From: Mesorhizobium_B sp963522145
Lineage (GTDB): Bacteria > Pseudomonadota > Alphaproteobacteria > Rhizobiales > Rhizobiaceae
Assembly: GCA_963522145.1 (NCBI GenBank)
Contig: CAUQXI010000003.1
Coordinates: 1 to 64,000, forward strand
Length of the DNA stretch: 64,000 nucleotides
Direction: 5' to 3'
This document shows positions 25,571 to 34,737 of the stretch, piece after piece. Within the stretch, counting starts at the first letter, position 1. Each line of letters begins with the position of its first letter. The notes beneath the pieces are model-generated. The model worked only from the letters and a program-made list of their open reading frames with translations. It made no database searches and was not told the origin of the DNA. Made by a program: the position numbers and the translations under genes.

Positions 25571-26341
25571 TCAGTCGCCGAACAGTGAGGCGAGGCCATT
25601 GTTGAGCGCATCGGCGCGTGAGGAGAACGTGTGGCTGCCGTTCTCATGCAGCACGAGCGGGGGATGCAACGCCAGTCCGCCCCGGCTGCCTCGCCAGGCG
25701 CGCAAAACGACGCGGATCGCGGGCGACTCTGCTTTGGGCTGGATGGGAAGGATCTGTGCTCCGCCGAAACGTCCTTGAATGGCGGCAAGGATGGCGGGAA
25801 GCGACGCGGGCCGCGCGATCACGGCCAGGCCGCCGCGCGGCCGCGTAACGGCGGCGGCACTTCGGATCCAGCGTTCCCACAGATCAGGCTCCATCACATG
25901 CGCCTCGCGACGAAGCATGTCGGGGCTGGGTCGATCGTCGGCTCCGTTGAAGGGCGGGTTCATAATGGTGAAATCGAACGCGTTGTCCGCTAAGCCGGCG
26001 GCGTTCCGCTGGTGGCCGGAAAGCGCAACATCTGCCACCAGCACACGGGCGCGAGGCCGCAGATGGGCGTTTGCCGTATGATCGAGCGTGGCCTGCGCGA
26101 ACGCCGCCATCTCGGCGGCTCGCTCGGCAAGCAGCACTCTGGCGTTTGAACAGCGTGATGCAACGGCGAGGCCGGCGGCACCTGCGCCGGCGCCGAAATC
26201 AACCAGCTCTCCGGAAAAATTCGACGGCACGGCGGCGGCCAGCATCATCGCGTCCGTGCCGGCGCGATGCCCTTTCTCGCGCGGCTGTACCAGCCAGAAT
26301 GCGCCGCGATGAAAGGCGTCGAGCGTGCGATCGTCGGGCAT
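25571..26341 (-). CDS. trmN6: tRNA1(Val) (adenine-N6)-methyltransferase-like protein
   Basis: 256 residues from the ATG at 26341. A class I SAM-dependent methyltransferase with the N-terminal family motif GHRAGTDAMMLAAAV, the SAM motif LVDFGAGAGAAGLAVA and the adenine-N6 catalytic motif IMNPPFNG. TrmN6/YfiC methylates A37 of tRNA-Val. It follows the DUF2007 gene by 31 bp and precedes sppA by 31 bp in a minus-strand unit. The tRNA target is taken from the family. Confidence 0.88.
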   Translation of the reverse strand: MPDDRTLDAFHRGAFWLVQPREKGHRAGTDAMMLAAAVPSNFSGELVDFGAGAGAAGLAVASRCSNARVLLAERAAEMAAFAQATLDHTANAHLRPRARVLVADVALSGHQRNAAGLADNAFDFTIMNPPFNGADDRPSPDMLRREAHVMEPDLWERWIRSAAAVTRPRGGLAVIARPASLPAILAAIQGRFGGAQILPIQPKAESPAIRVVLRAWRGSRGGLALHPPLVLHENGSHTFSSRADALNNGLASLFGD

Positions 26342-26372
26342 GTCTTGCAAACGCCCACTTTCCGAAGACGTG

Positions 26373-26597
26373 TCAGTCCTGCCGCATCTCGCCGCCGATT
26401 CCTGCATCCTGGAGCAGGCGGCGGGCGGCGGGCGCATCGTCCTCCGCGACCAAAATGCGTCGGGCGATGATGCCGATCGTGCCTTCCATCACGCTCATAT
26501 TCTGGTCGGCGACAAGGCAGTCGATATCCGCATCGCGCAGCAGCGATTCAGCGAAGGAGATGACCACGGGATCATTGGTGCGGATGAGTTCGATCAT
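26373..26597 (-). CDS. DUF2007 putative signal-transducing protein
   Basis: 74 residues from the ATG at 26597. The pattern MIELIRTNDPVVISFAESLL, DADIDCLVADQNMSV, and RRILVAEDDAPAARRLL matches DUF2007, a small alpha/beta domain with weak similarity to the PII fold. Function is not known. It is the first gene of the minus-strand unit and is divergent from the polyprenyl synthase gene, 255 bp away. Confidence 0.85.
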   Translation of the reverse strand: MIELIRTNDPVVISFAESLLRDADIDCLVADQNMSVMEGTIGIIARRILVAEDDAPAARRLLQDAGIGGEMRQD

Positions 26598-26852
26598 GCG
26601 GCTTAGCTCGCAGCTTCGGGCGCAGAAGTAAACGCCCGGGTTGCCTCGCTCACCATGCCAGGATGATCGCATCGGCTGACGATGAAGATGCGCCAACCTG
26701 TCGCTTGTCTGGCTTGCGGGCGGGCCGATAGAATGGCAAGGCCGTCGAGCGGCAGTTCAACCGGAGAGGGTGCGCCGGTTCCGATGGTGCCGGTTGGCTG
26801 CTCCGGCGGAAACCCGGCGGGCCGCTTAGGCGCAAACAAGGAGCGCTTCACG

Positions 26853-27866
26853 ATGGGCGTGGTTCTCAACCTGGAGTCGGGAAAGCGCGAGGCTTCGGTC
26901 GCGAGCCTTGTCGGCCTGACCGCCGCCGACATGGAGCGGGTCAACAAGCTGATCCTGTCCAAGGCGGGCTCGGATGTCGAGCTCATCCCCGAGATCGCCA
27001 ATCACCTGATTTCCTCCGGCGGCAAGCGGCTCCGGCCCATGGTGACGCTCGCCGCCGCGCAGATGTTCGATTATCGCGGCGATCATCATGTGAAGCTCGC
27101 GACCGCCGTCGAGTTCATGCATACGGCGACCCTGCTGCATGACGATGTGGTGGATGAAAGCGACCTGCGACGCGGGCGCAAGACCGCGCGAATGATCTGG
27201 GGCAATCAGGCAAGCGTGCTGGTGGGCGATTTCCTGCTCGGCCAGGCCTTCCGCATGATGGTGGAAGTGGGTTCGATCGAGGCGCTCGACATCTTGTCCA
27301 CGGCCGCTTCCGTGATCGCGGAAGGCGAGGTGATGCAGCTTGCGGCGGCAAAGAACCTGGAAACGACCGAGGACGAGCATCTGGCCGTCATCAAGGCCAA
27401 GACGGCGGCGCTCTTCTCGGCGGCAGCCGAAGTGGGACCGGTGGTCGCCGGCGCCTCGCGCAACGAGCGTGCGGCGCTCCGCTCCTATGGCATGAATCTG
27501 GGCCTCGCCTTTCAGCTGATCGACGATGCGCTGGATTACGGCGGCTCATCCGCCGATCTCGGCAAGAATGTCGGGGATGATTTCCGCGAGGGGAAGGTGA
27601 CGCTTCCTGTGATCCTCGCCTTCCGGCGTGGCACGGGCACCGAGCGTCAGTTCTGGCGCGATGCCATCGAAGGCAACGCCACTGACGATGTCAGCCTGGA
27701 AAAGGCGGTTGGATACATGACCCGCCACGGCGGGATCACCGACACGATCGGCCGCGCGCGGCATTTCGGCGGCATCGCGCGTGATGCGCTCGCTCCGCTG
27801 GAATCTACCGCGCAGAAGCAGGCGCTGCTCGACGTGATCGATTTCTCGATCAGCCGCGTCGTTTGA
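26853..27866 (+). CDS. Polyprenyl diphosphate synthase (octa/decaprenyl type)
   Basis: 337 residues from the ATG at 26853, preceded by AAGGAG. Long-chain trans-prenyl transferase making the ubiquinone side chain. The first Asp-rich motif is LLHDDVVDESDLRRG, the second is QLIDDALDYGG, and the substrate-binding SSGGKRLRPMVTLAAA lies before. The product length (C40-C50) cannot be read from sequence; alphaproteobacteria usually make Q-10. It links with ubiA at 37332. An in-frame start at 26682 would add non-conserved residues. Confidence 0.93.
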   Translation: MGVVLNLESGKREASVASLVGLTAADMERVNKLILSKAGSDVELIPEIANHLISSGGKRLRPMVTLAAAQMFDYRGDHHVKLATAVEFMHTATLLHDDVVDESDLRRGRKTARMIWGNQASVLVGDFLLGQAFRMMVEVGSIEALDILSTAASVIAEGEVMQLAAAKNLETTEDEHLAVIKAKTAALFSAAAEVGPVVAGASRNERAALRSYGMNLGLAFQLIDDALDYGGSSADLGKNVGDDFREGKVTLPVILAFRRGTGTERQFWRDAIEGNATDDVSLEKAVGYMTRHGGITDTIGRARHFGGIARDALAPLESTAQKQALLDVIDFSISRVV

Positions 27867-28025
27867 GCTGCCGTCGATCCTTTCTCCGCCGATACGTGTG
27901 AGCGGATCGTGATGATGCGCCGCCTTGTTCCGTCACCGCAAAAAGGCCATCCTTGACGGCTTCACAGCGGCAGCATCGAGCGGCATGCGTCGCATGGACG
28001 AAGATCAGCCGGGAAAGGGATCGGC

Positions 28026-30056
28026 ATGAATTTGGGCAGGGCCTTCAAGGCCGCGGTGGCGGCAGGCACGGCGCTATTCGCCGCTACCCTCCCGCTTCGG
28101 GCGGAGAACGCGACCGGCATCAACTCCTATGCCGGTGCCTTTCTTGCCGCCCGTGTCGCTGAGGTCGACAATGATTTCGACGCGGCGGTAGACTATTACA
28201 ACCGTGCTCTTCTGCTCGATCCCGGCAATCGCCAGCTCCAGCAAAGCCTGATGCTGGTGCTGATCTCGGGCGGCCAGTTCGACAAGGCGCTACCGCTTGC
28301 CGAGAAGCTCAAGACGGTGCCGGAAGTCGAGCGCTTCTCGCGCCTGGCGCTCGCGGTGGACGCTTTCCGCAAGAAGGATTTCACCAAGGCCGAGAACTGG
28401 CTGAAGCTCGCGCTGGAATCCGACCTCGATCGCCTCGTCACCGCAATCATGAGCGCTTGGGCCGTGGAAGGTCGGGGCGACGGCAAGGAGGCGCTGGCTG
28501 CCATCGACAAGATCAAGGGGCCGGAGTGGTTCCGCGTCTTCACCGCCTATCATCGCGCGCTGATCGCGGATGCTTCCGGACTGAAGGACGAGGCACGCAA
28601 GTCCTTTGCTGCGCTGGTGGAAGACGCCGATGCCGCAGCGACCGCGCCCGACACCTTTTTGCGCGGAGCCGAGGCCTACGCCAATTTCCTGGCACGCCAG
28701 AACAACAAGACCGATGCGCTGGCCGTGCTTGACCGTGCCGGCGAAGCGGCGCCCGGCCGCGTATCCACGAGCTTCCTGCGCAACAAGATCGAGAAGAACG
28801 AGAAGGTTGATGCGCCGGTGGCGGCTCCCTCCGACGGCGCTTCCGAAATCCTGCTCAACATGGCCTCGGCCCTGAACCGCAGCGGCGGCGAGCCCTTCGT
28901 GCGGCTCTATCTCTCCTACGCGCTGGCCCTGCGCCCGGCCAGCGACGAAGCGCTGATCCAGCTCGCTTCCGTTGACGAGCAGCAGGAGAATGCCGAGGGC
29001 GCCATCGCGCTCTACCGGCGCATCCCGGACACCTCGCCGCTCAAGCGGGCCGCCGAGATGCAGCTCGGCCTCAACCTCGCCGATCTCAAGCGCTATGACG
29101 AGGCGATCCTGCACCTGTCCAAGTTGCGGGATGCCGATCCGGATGATATGCGCTCCTATCTCGCGCTCGGTGGGGTTTATGCCGCGAAGGAAGACTTCCG
29201 GTCAGCCGCCAACCTGTACGACCAGGCGGTGGAGCGGCTCAAGCAGCCAAAGCAGGCGGACTGGAACGTCTTCTACCAGCGCGGCATCGCCTATGAGCGG
29301 CTGAAGGAATGGCCCAAGGCGGAGCCGAACTTCTTCAAGGCGCTGGAGCTTCAGCCCGATCAGCCCCAGGTGCTGAACTATCTCGGCTATTCCTGGGTCG
29401 ACATGAACATGAACCTCGACCGCGGGCTGGAGATGATCCGCAGGGCGGTCGAGCTGCGCCCGAGCGACGGCTATATCGTGGACAGTCTGGGCTGGGCCCA
29501 TTACCGGCTGAACCGCTTTGCCGAAGCCGTGACGGAGCTTGAGCGCGCCGTCTCGCTGAAGCCGGACGACCCGGTGCTGAACGATCATCTGGGCGACGCC
29601 TACTGGCGCGTCGGCCGCAAGCTTGAAGCCTCCTTCCAGTGGGCGCATGCGCGCGACCTGAAGCCGGAACCGGCCGTGCTCGCTTCCGTGCAGAAGAAGA
29701 TCAAGGAAGGCCTGCCGCCGGTGGAAAAGGCTGCCACCACGGATGCCGGCGCGACCGTGCCCGCGACACCTCCCGCGTCACCGGCGCCTGCCGTCATGCC
29801 TGAAAAGAAGACGGAAACATCGCCATCTTCGCCCTCGGTCGTGGAACCCGCTGCTGCAGCGATGCCCGCGGCCGCGCCGACCGCCGTGCCGGCCTCCTAC
29901 ACCGTCCGCGCCGGCCAGTCGCTCTGGTCTATCGCCGACGATGCGCTCGGCGATGGCAAGCGCTATCGCGAGATTCTCGACCTCAACCCGATGCTGCGGG
30001 GCAACCCCGCCCGGCTTCAGCCCGGACAGGAACTGGTTCTGCCTACCGCGCGCTGA
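28026..30056 (+). CDS. Large periplasmic TPR protein with C-terminal LysM domain
   Basis: 676 residues. A signal peptide (FKAAVAAGTALFAATLPLRA) is followed by about 10 tetratricopeptide repeats from residue 40 to 560, the clearest being QADWNVFYQRGIAYERLKEW, VLNYLGYSWVDMNMN and DPVLNDHLGDAYWRVGRKLE. A Pro/Ala-rich linker (about 575-625) leads to a LysM domain (SYTVRAGQSLWSIADDALGD to the end). TPR proteins of this kind are widespread in alphaproteobacteria; the added LysM suggests binding to peptidoglycan. It is followed by a terminator at 30096-30126. The specific role is unknown. Confidence 0.82.
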   Translation: MNLGRAFKAAVAAGTALFAATLPLRAENATGINSYAGAFLAARVAEVDNDFDAAVDYYNRALLLDPGNRQLQQSLMLVLISGGQFDKALPLAEKLKTVPEVERFSRLALAVDAFRKKDFTKAENWLKLALESDLDRLVTAIMSAWAVEGRGDGKEALAAIDKIKGPEWFRVFTAYHRALIADASGLKDEARKSFAALVEDADAAATAPDTFLRGAEAYANFLARQNNKTDALAVLDRAGEAAPGRVSTSFLRNKIEKNEKVDAPVAAPSDGASEILLNMASALNRSGGEPFVRLYLSYALALRPASDEALIQLASVDEQQENAEGAIALYRRIPDTSPLKRAAEMQLGLNLADLKRYDEAILHLSKLRDADPDDMRSYLALGGVYAAKEDFRSAANLYDQAVERLKQPKQADWNVFYQRGIAYERLKEWPKAEPNFFKALELQPDQPQVLNYLGYSWVDMNMNLDRGLEMIRRAVELRPSDGYIVDSLGWAHYRLNRFAEAVTELERAVSLKPDDPVLNDHLGDAYWRVGRKLEASFQWAHARDLKPEPAVLASVQKKIKEGLPPVEKAATTDAGATVPATPPASPAPAVMPEKKTETSPSSPSVVEPAAAAMPAAAPTAVPASYTVRAGQSLWSIADDALGDGKRYREILDLNPMLRGNPARLQPGQELVLPTAR

Positions 30057-30095
30057 GCCTGCGGCGTCCTTGACGCATTCGTTCCGCTTTTGTAG

Positions 30096-30126
30096 GGGCT
30101 CGGCACTCGTCGAGCCCTTCTCTTTT
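30096..30126 (+). terminator. Terminator between the TPR-LysM gene and glyQ
   Basis: A 7-bp stem GGGCTCG/CGAGCCC with an 8-base loop is followed by TTCTCTTTT. It lies 40 bp after the TPR-LysM stop and 14 bp before the glyQ start. Confidence 0.65.
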
Positions 30127-30140
30127 CATCCGGTTCCGCC

Positions 30141-31076
30141 TTGTCCCGCCCCGCGCATCTCGACCCGACCCGCTCCTTTCAGGGCCTGATCCTGACCCTG
30201 CACGACTTCTGGGCGGCGCAGGGCTGCGCGGTGCTTCAGCCCTATGACATGGAAGTCGGCGCGGGCACTTTTCATCCGGCCACGACCCTGCGCGCGCTCG
30301 GACCGAAGCCGTGGAGGGCCGCCTATGTGCAGCCCTCGCGACGGCCCAAGGACGGGCGTTATGGCGAAAACCCGAACCGGCTCCAGCACTATTACCAGTA
30401 TCAGGTGATCCTGAAGCCGAATCCGTCCAGCCTTCAGGAGCTTTATCTCGGCTCGCTCGAGGCGATCGGGGTCGATCCGCTCCTTCACGACATCCGCTTC
30501 GTCGAGGATGACTGGCAGAGCCCGACGCTCGGCGCCTGGGGCCTTGGCTGGGAGTGCTGGTGCGACGGCATGGAAGTGTCGCAGTTCACCTATTTCCAGC
30601 AGGTCTGCGGCCTCGAATGCGCGCCCGTCTCCGGCGAGCTGACCTACGGCCTCGAACGCCTCGCCATGTACGTCCAGAACGTGGACAATGTTTACGACCT
30701 CAACTTCAACGGCCGGGAAGGCGCCGAGAAGGTTTCTTACGGCGACGTGTTCCTTCAGGCCGAGCAGGAATATTCGCGGCACAATTTCGAGCACGCGGAC
30801 ACGGGCCTCCTGCTGCGCCATTTCGAGGATGCGGAGAAGGAATGCCAGGCGCTGCTCGATGCCGGCGCGCCGAAGGCTGAGGGCGAGCGCCACCGCGTGG
30901 TGCTGCCGGCCTATGACCAGTGCATCAAGGCCAGCCACGCCTTCAATCTGCTCGACGCGCGCGGCGCGATCTCGCCTACCGCGCGGCAGAGCTACATCCT
31001 GCGCGTGCGCGATCTCGCCAAGGCGTGCGGCGAAGCGTTTCTGCTGACCGATGCCGGCGGCTTCGTCGCCGCCTGA
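30141..31076 (+). CDS. glyQ: Glycyl-tRNA synthetase alpha subunit
   Basis: 311 residues from a TTG start; no ATG or GTG is available near the conserved N-terminus. The alpha subunit of the tetrameric bacterial enzyme holds the class II catalytic site. The sequence shows SFQGLILTLHDFWAAQGCAV, QPYDMEVGAGTFHPATTLRA, VQPSRRPKDGRYGENPNRLQ and GELTYGLERLAMYVQNVDN, all typical. It is followed by two convergent secreted-protein genes; glyS begins about 1.2 kb downstream. Confidence 0.96.
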   Translation: MSRPAHLDPTRSFQGLILTLHDFWAAQGCAVLQPYDMEVGAGTFHPATTLRALGPKPWRAAYVQPSRRPKDGRYGENPNRLQHYYQYQVILKPNPSSLQELYLGSLEAIGVDPLLHDIRFVEDDWQSPTLGAWGLGWECWCDGMEVSQFTYFQQVCGLECAPVSGELTYGLERLAMYVQNVDNVYDLNFNGREGAEKVSYGDVFLQAEQEYSRHNFEHADTGLLLRHFEDAEKECQALLDAGAPKAEGERHRVVLPAYDQCIKASHAFNLLDARGAISPTARQSYILRVRDLAKACGEAFLLTDAGGFVAA

Positions 31077-31079
31077 TCT

Positions 31080-31754
31080 TCAGGACTGCTGCTTCACCAG
31101 GATCTCGACGCGGCGGTTCTTCTGCCGGCCTTCGGGGTCGTCCTCGCCCGAGGGCGTTTCATTGGGCGCCACGGGGTTTGCCTCGCCGCGACCCTCGGTC
31201 TCCACCGCATCGGAAGAAAACGCTTCCTTCTCGGTGAGGAAGGCCTTCACCGCATCGGCGCGGCGCACCGAGAGCTTCATATTGTAGGCGTCGCTGCCCT
31301 TGCTGTCGGTGTAGCCGTCTACCACGAAGAGCGGATCGGAGAAGCGCCGGCGCACGTCGGCCGACATGGCCTTGAGCGCGGTTGCAGCCTTGGGCCGGAG
31401 CGTTGCCTTGTCGAAGTCGAAGAGGATGTCAGCCGAAAGCGTATAGCGCACGCCGCCGGCTTCTTCCGTAACGGCGAGTCCTTCCACAGCGGGCATCGGC
31501 GAGGCAGGGGGCTTCGGCGCGAAAGCCAGTTCCTCCTCCGTCATGGTCGGCGACGTGAAGCCGATGCTCGGTGAATTGAAGCCGATGCTGGGTGTCGAAA
31601 AGCCGATGGAGGGCGACGAAAAGCCGATGCTCGGCGTCGAAGCCGAGAAGTTCGGCGGCACGGCTGATGGCGGCTGATCCTGCGCGCCCGCCTGGCCGCA
31701 GGAAAGCGCAACGAGCACACCTGCCGCAGGCAGGAAGCGCGCGCCGATGCTCAT
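31080..31754 (-). CDS. OmpA-family protein with heptapeptide repeats
   Basis: 224 residues from the ATG at 31754, which overlaps the stop of the upstream gene (ATGA). The signal peptide is FLPAAGVLVALSCGQAGAQ. Residues 40-67 are four tandem copies of [ST]PSIGF[SNT]. The C-terminal OmpA domain binds peptidoglycan: DILFDFDKATLRPKAATAL, VDGYTDSKGSDAYNMKLSVR and the final QKNRRVEILVK. There is no beta-barrel, so it is a periplasmic or lipid-free anchored protein. Convergent with glyQ, 3 bp apart. Confidence 0.85.
   Translation of the reverse strand: MSIGARFLPAAGVLVALSCGQAGAQDQPPSAVPPNFSASTPSIGFSSPSIGFSTPSIGFNSPSIGFTSPTMTEEELAFAPKPPASPMPAVEGLAVTEEAGGVRYTLSADILFDFDKATLRPKAATALKAMSADVRRRFSDPLFVVDGYTDSKGSDAYNMKLSVRRADAVKAFLTEKEAFSSDAVETEGRGEANPVAPNETPSGEDDPEGRQKNRRVEILVKQQS
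31554..31637 (-). repeat. Four tandem 21-bp repeats encoding SPSIGFx heptapeptides
   Basis: Inside the OmpA-family gene, four imperfect 21-bp units encode TPSIGFS, SPSIGFS, TPSIGFN and SPSIGFT. The DNA copies are close to identical with a few base changes, so copy number may vary between strains. Confidence 0.85.
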
Positions 31755-32218
31755 TGCACGGGCACGTCCATGATCGGCAGGGTGGAGCCGAAGCGCACCG
31801 CGAACGGGCCGGGGCTTGTGGCGGGCGGCGCAAACCATGCCCATGCCTTGAAGGTCTCGCCCGGGCCGAGCGGCTTTTCCGGCGGCTGGGTGCAAAGGCA
31901 CTCGCTGGCGACGCCGATCTTAAAGCTTACTCTGTTGGGAAAGTCGTAGAGCGTGATCTCGTTGAGCCCGTAGCTGACCCGGCCGATGCCGATCTCGGCC
32001 AGGCTCACCGCCGTCTGGCTGTTGTTGGTGACCTCGTAGTCGAGCTGCACGATGTCCTGGCCTGGCACGTGCTTGAGATCGATGACCTTGGCGGTTACGC
32101 CAGGCTGCAGCTCAACCGTCATCGGGGCGGCTTGGGCCCACGCAGCGGGCGCGGCGAAAGGCACTCCACACACAACCATTGCGCTTAGGAAGCGCTTCGC
32201 CCGTCTCGTCATCGGCAT
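31751..32218 (-). CDS. Secreted protein, cytochrome oxidase assembly CtaG/Cox11-like fold possible
   Basis: 155 residues from the ATG at 32218 (a second ATG lies at 32212), preceded by a G-rich site. Signal peptide: FLSAMVVCGVPFAAPAAWAQ. The mature part is a single beta-rich domain (VIDLKHVPGQDIVQLDYEVT, ITLYDFPNRVSFKIG, CLCTQPPEKPLGPGE) with a CLC pair and an FKAWAWFAP segment. The CxC before a Pro/Gly turn faintly recalls the copper site of Cox11 (CtaG), which is encoded separately at 58970. This likeness is weak, and the protein is best called unknown. It is coupled to the OmpA-family gene. Confidence 0.55.
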   Translation of the reverse strand: MPMTRRAKRFLSAMVVCGVPFAAPAAWAQAAPMTVELQPGVTAKVIDLKHVPGQDIVQLDYEVTNNSQTAVSLAEIGIGRVSYGLNEITLYDFPNRVSFKIGVASECLCTQPPEKPLGPGETFKAWAWFAPPATSPGPFAVRFGSTLPIMDVPVQ

Positions 32219-32316
32219 CCCCCCGTGAATGACGTCGAACAGTATCACACCTTTACCCCCGGCCTTCAAGCGCCTAGAGGTCCGGCCAACTTTCTCCAAA
32301 ATCCTGCCAGTCATCC

Positions 32317-34737
32317 ATGCCCGATCTTCTGCTTGAACTTCGCTCGGAGGAAATCCCCGCCCGCATGCAGCGCAAGGCGGCGGGCGACCTCCGGAAGCTT
32401 GTGACCGACGCGCTGGTAGAAGCCGGCCTGACCTATGAGGGCGCGCGCGAATATTGGACGCCGCGCAGGCTGACGCTGGACCTGCGTGGGCTGACCGCGC
32501 GCTCGCGCGACGTGCGCGAGGAGGTGAAGGGGCCGAGCGTGAAGGCGCCCGAGGCTGCCGTGCAGGGCTTTCTGCGCAAGGCGGGGCTTGCCACGGTCGG
32601 GGAAGCGCATGTGCATTCCGACCCGAAGAAAGGCGACTTCTATGTCGCTCACCTCGTCAAGCCGGGACAGGCGGCGGAAGACATCATCGCCGGCGTGATG
32701 CCCGGCATCATCCGTGACTTCCCGTGGCCGAAATCCATGCGCTGGGGCGCGGCATCCGCGAAATCCGGCGCGTTGCGCTGGGTGCGTCCGCTACAATCCA
32801 TCCTGTGTACTTTCGGTCCAGAGACCGAGGAGCCGGCGGTGGTGGAGTTCGAGGTCGGCGGCATTCGCGCGGGCAACCGCACCGCGGGCCACCGCTTCCA
32901 TGCGCCGGAGGAGTTCACCGTCAAGCGTTTCGACGACTATGCGGAAAAGCTGGAACGCGCCCGCGTGGTGCTCGACGCCGACCGGCGCAAGGAGATCATC
33001 CGTACGGATGCCGAGAACCTTGCTTTCGCCAATGGCCTCGAGCTGGTGCCCGACCAGGATCTGCTTGAGGAAGTGTCCGGGCTGGTCGAATGGCCGGTGG
33101 TGCTGATGGGTGAGTTCGAGCAGAGCTTCCTCGACATCCCGGCCGAGGTCATCCGGCTCACCATCCGCGCCAATCAGAAATGCTTCGTCGCGCGCCCCGC
33201 GCGTGCGCCGAACGCGGACGGGACCGGGCTGGCCAACCGCTTCGTGCTGACCGCGAATATCGAGGCGAAGGACGGAGGCGCCGAAATCGCGCGCGGCAAT
33301 GGCAAGGTGGTGCGCGCGCGCCTTTCGGATGCGCTCTACTTCTGGAAGACCGATCAGGCCGATGTGCCGGACCTCGAACAGCTCAAGTCGTCAGCCGAGA
33401 AGTTCAACCTCAACCTGTCGAAGCCGCTCGATCAGCGCATGGCGCGGCTCGATCATCTCGGCGTCACCTTTCATGCGAAGCTCGGCACGCAAGGCGAGCG
33501 CGTGGATCGCATCCGCCGCTTGGCCCGCGAGATCGCTCCGCTGGTGGGCGCCGATCCGGATCTGGCCGAGCGCGCCGCCGTGCTCGCCAAGGCCGACCTG
33601 CAAACCGAGATGGTGGGCGAGTTCCCCGAGCTCCAGGGTCTGATGGGCCGCAAATACGCCGCGCTGCAAGGCGAGAACCCATCCGTCGCCGCGGCGGTCG
33701 AGGAGCATTACAAGCCGCAGGGACCGTCTGATGCCGTGCCGAGCGATCCGGTCTCCATCGCGGTGGCGCTCGCCGACAAGCTCGACACGCTGGTAGGCTT
33801 CTGGGCCATCGACGAGAAGCCGACAGGAAGCAAGGACCCGTTTGCGCTAAGACGAGCAGCGCTGGGGGTGATCAGGATCGTGGTGGAGAACCAGGCGCGG
33901 TTTCCACTCTCGCCATCGATGCAATTGGCATGGATTCAGACGATCCTAAACGAGAACTCACAAGATCGGCTCGCCGTCGAGCAGTATCTTCTATCCCTGA
34001 AACCTCTTCAGCTTACACTTGAGGAGAGATCGCGGCGTCTTAGATCATTTGTAAATGACCTGCCAACAGCAAGACGGCAGCCGCACAGCGACGAGGCACT
34101 GCCTAATCTTCTCTCCTTCTTTCACGATCGTCTGAAGGTTTATCTTCGCGACCAAGGCGCGGGGCACGATTTGATCGATGCCGTTCTTGCGGCCGGTTCG
34201 ATCCGGCCCTCAGGCGATCAGCGCGTCAGCGAGGCTGACGGAGAAATCGGCATCCCGCGCAACGCCGCCACGCCGGACCCGCGCTCCAATCCCTCGGAAG
34301 CATCTGGCGCTGCAAACGACGACCTGCTGTCCATCGTCCGCCGCGTCGAGGCGCTGGGCGCGCTGCTTGACAGCGGCGATGGCAAGAACCTGCTTGCCGG
34401 AGCGAAGCGCGCGGCGAACATCCTTGCCGCCGAGGAGAAGAAGGGCACGGAGATCGCCCAGAGCGTCGATCCCACGCTGTTCAGCCAGGGCGCCGAGCGC
34501 GCGCTTTTCGACGCGGTCGCCCGCTCGGAACAGGACGCGGCGCAGGCCATCCAGGAAGAGGATTTCGCCGGCGCCATGCGTGCGCTATCGCAGCTTCGCG
34601 TACCCGTCGATGCCTTCTTCGACCAGGTGCTGGTCAATGATGAGGATGCAAAAGTCCGCGCCAACCGGCTGGCGCTGCTCGCGCGCATCCGGTGGGCGAC
34701 CGGTCAGGTGGCGGATTTCAGCCGGATCGCGGGCTGA
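32317..34737 (+). CDS. glyS: Glycyl-tRNA synthetase beta subunit with two insertions
   Basis: 806 residues, longer than the usual 690-750. The beta subunit binds tRNA-Gly and completes the alpha2-beta2 enzyme. The N-terminus LLLELRSEEIPARMQRKA, EVSGLVEWPVVLMGEFEQSF, RLSDALYFWKTDQ and FALRRAALGVIRIVVENQAR are conserved, as is FFHDRLKVYLRDQGAGHDLI in the anticodon-binding part. Two stretches look inserted: about 65 residues at 33913-34107 in AT-richer DNA with different codons, and about 35 low-complexity residues at 34200-34315. The frame is intact through both. The ATG at 32317 is 98 bp from the divergent start at 32218. Confidence 0.94.
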   Translation: MPDLLLELRSEEIPARMQRKAAGDLRKLVTDALVEAGLTYEGAREYWTPRRLTLDLRGLTARSRDVREEVKGPSVKAPEAAVQGFLRKAGLATVGEAHVHSDPKKGDFYVAHLVKPGQAAEDIIAGVMPGIIRDFPWPKSMRWGAASAKSGALRWVRPLQSILCTFGPETEEPAVVEFEVGGIRAGNRTAGHRFHAPEEFTVKRFDDYAEKLERARVVLDADRRKEIIRTDAENLAFANGLELVPDQDLLEEVSGLVEWPVVLMGEFEQSFLDIPAEVIRLTIRANQKCFVARPARAPNADGTGLANRFVLTANIEAKDGGAEIARGNGKVVRARLSDALYFWKTDQADVPDLEQLKSSAEKFNLNLSKPLDQRMARLDHLGVTFHAKLGTQGERVDRIRRLAREIAPLVGADPDLAERAAVLAKADLQTEMVGEFPELQGLMGRKYAALQGENPSVAAAVEEHYKPQGPSDAVPSDPVSIAVALADKLDTLVGFWAIDEKPTGSKDPFALRRAALGVIRIVVENQARFPLSPSMQLAWIQTILNENSQDRLAVEQYLLSLKPLQLTLEERSRRLRSFVNDLPTARRQPHSDEALPNLLSFFHDRLKVYLRDQGAGHDLIDAVLAAGSIRPSGDQRVSEADGEIGIPRNAATPDPRSNPSEASGAANDDLLSIVRRVEALGALLDSGDGKNLLAGAKRAANILAAEEKKGTEIAQSVDPTLFSQGAERALFDAVARSEQDAAQAIQEEDFAGAMRALSQLRVPVDAFFDQVLVNDEDAKVRANRLALLARIRWATGQVADFSRIAG

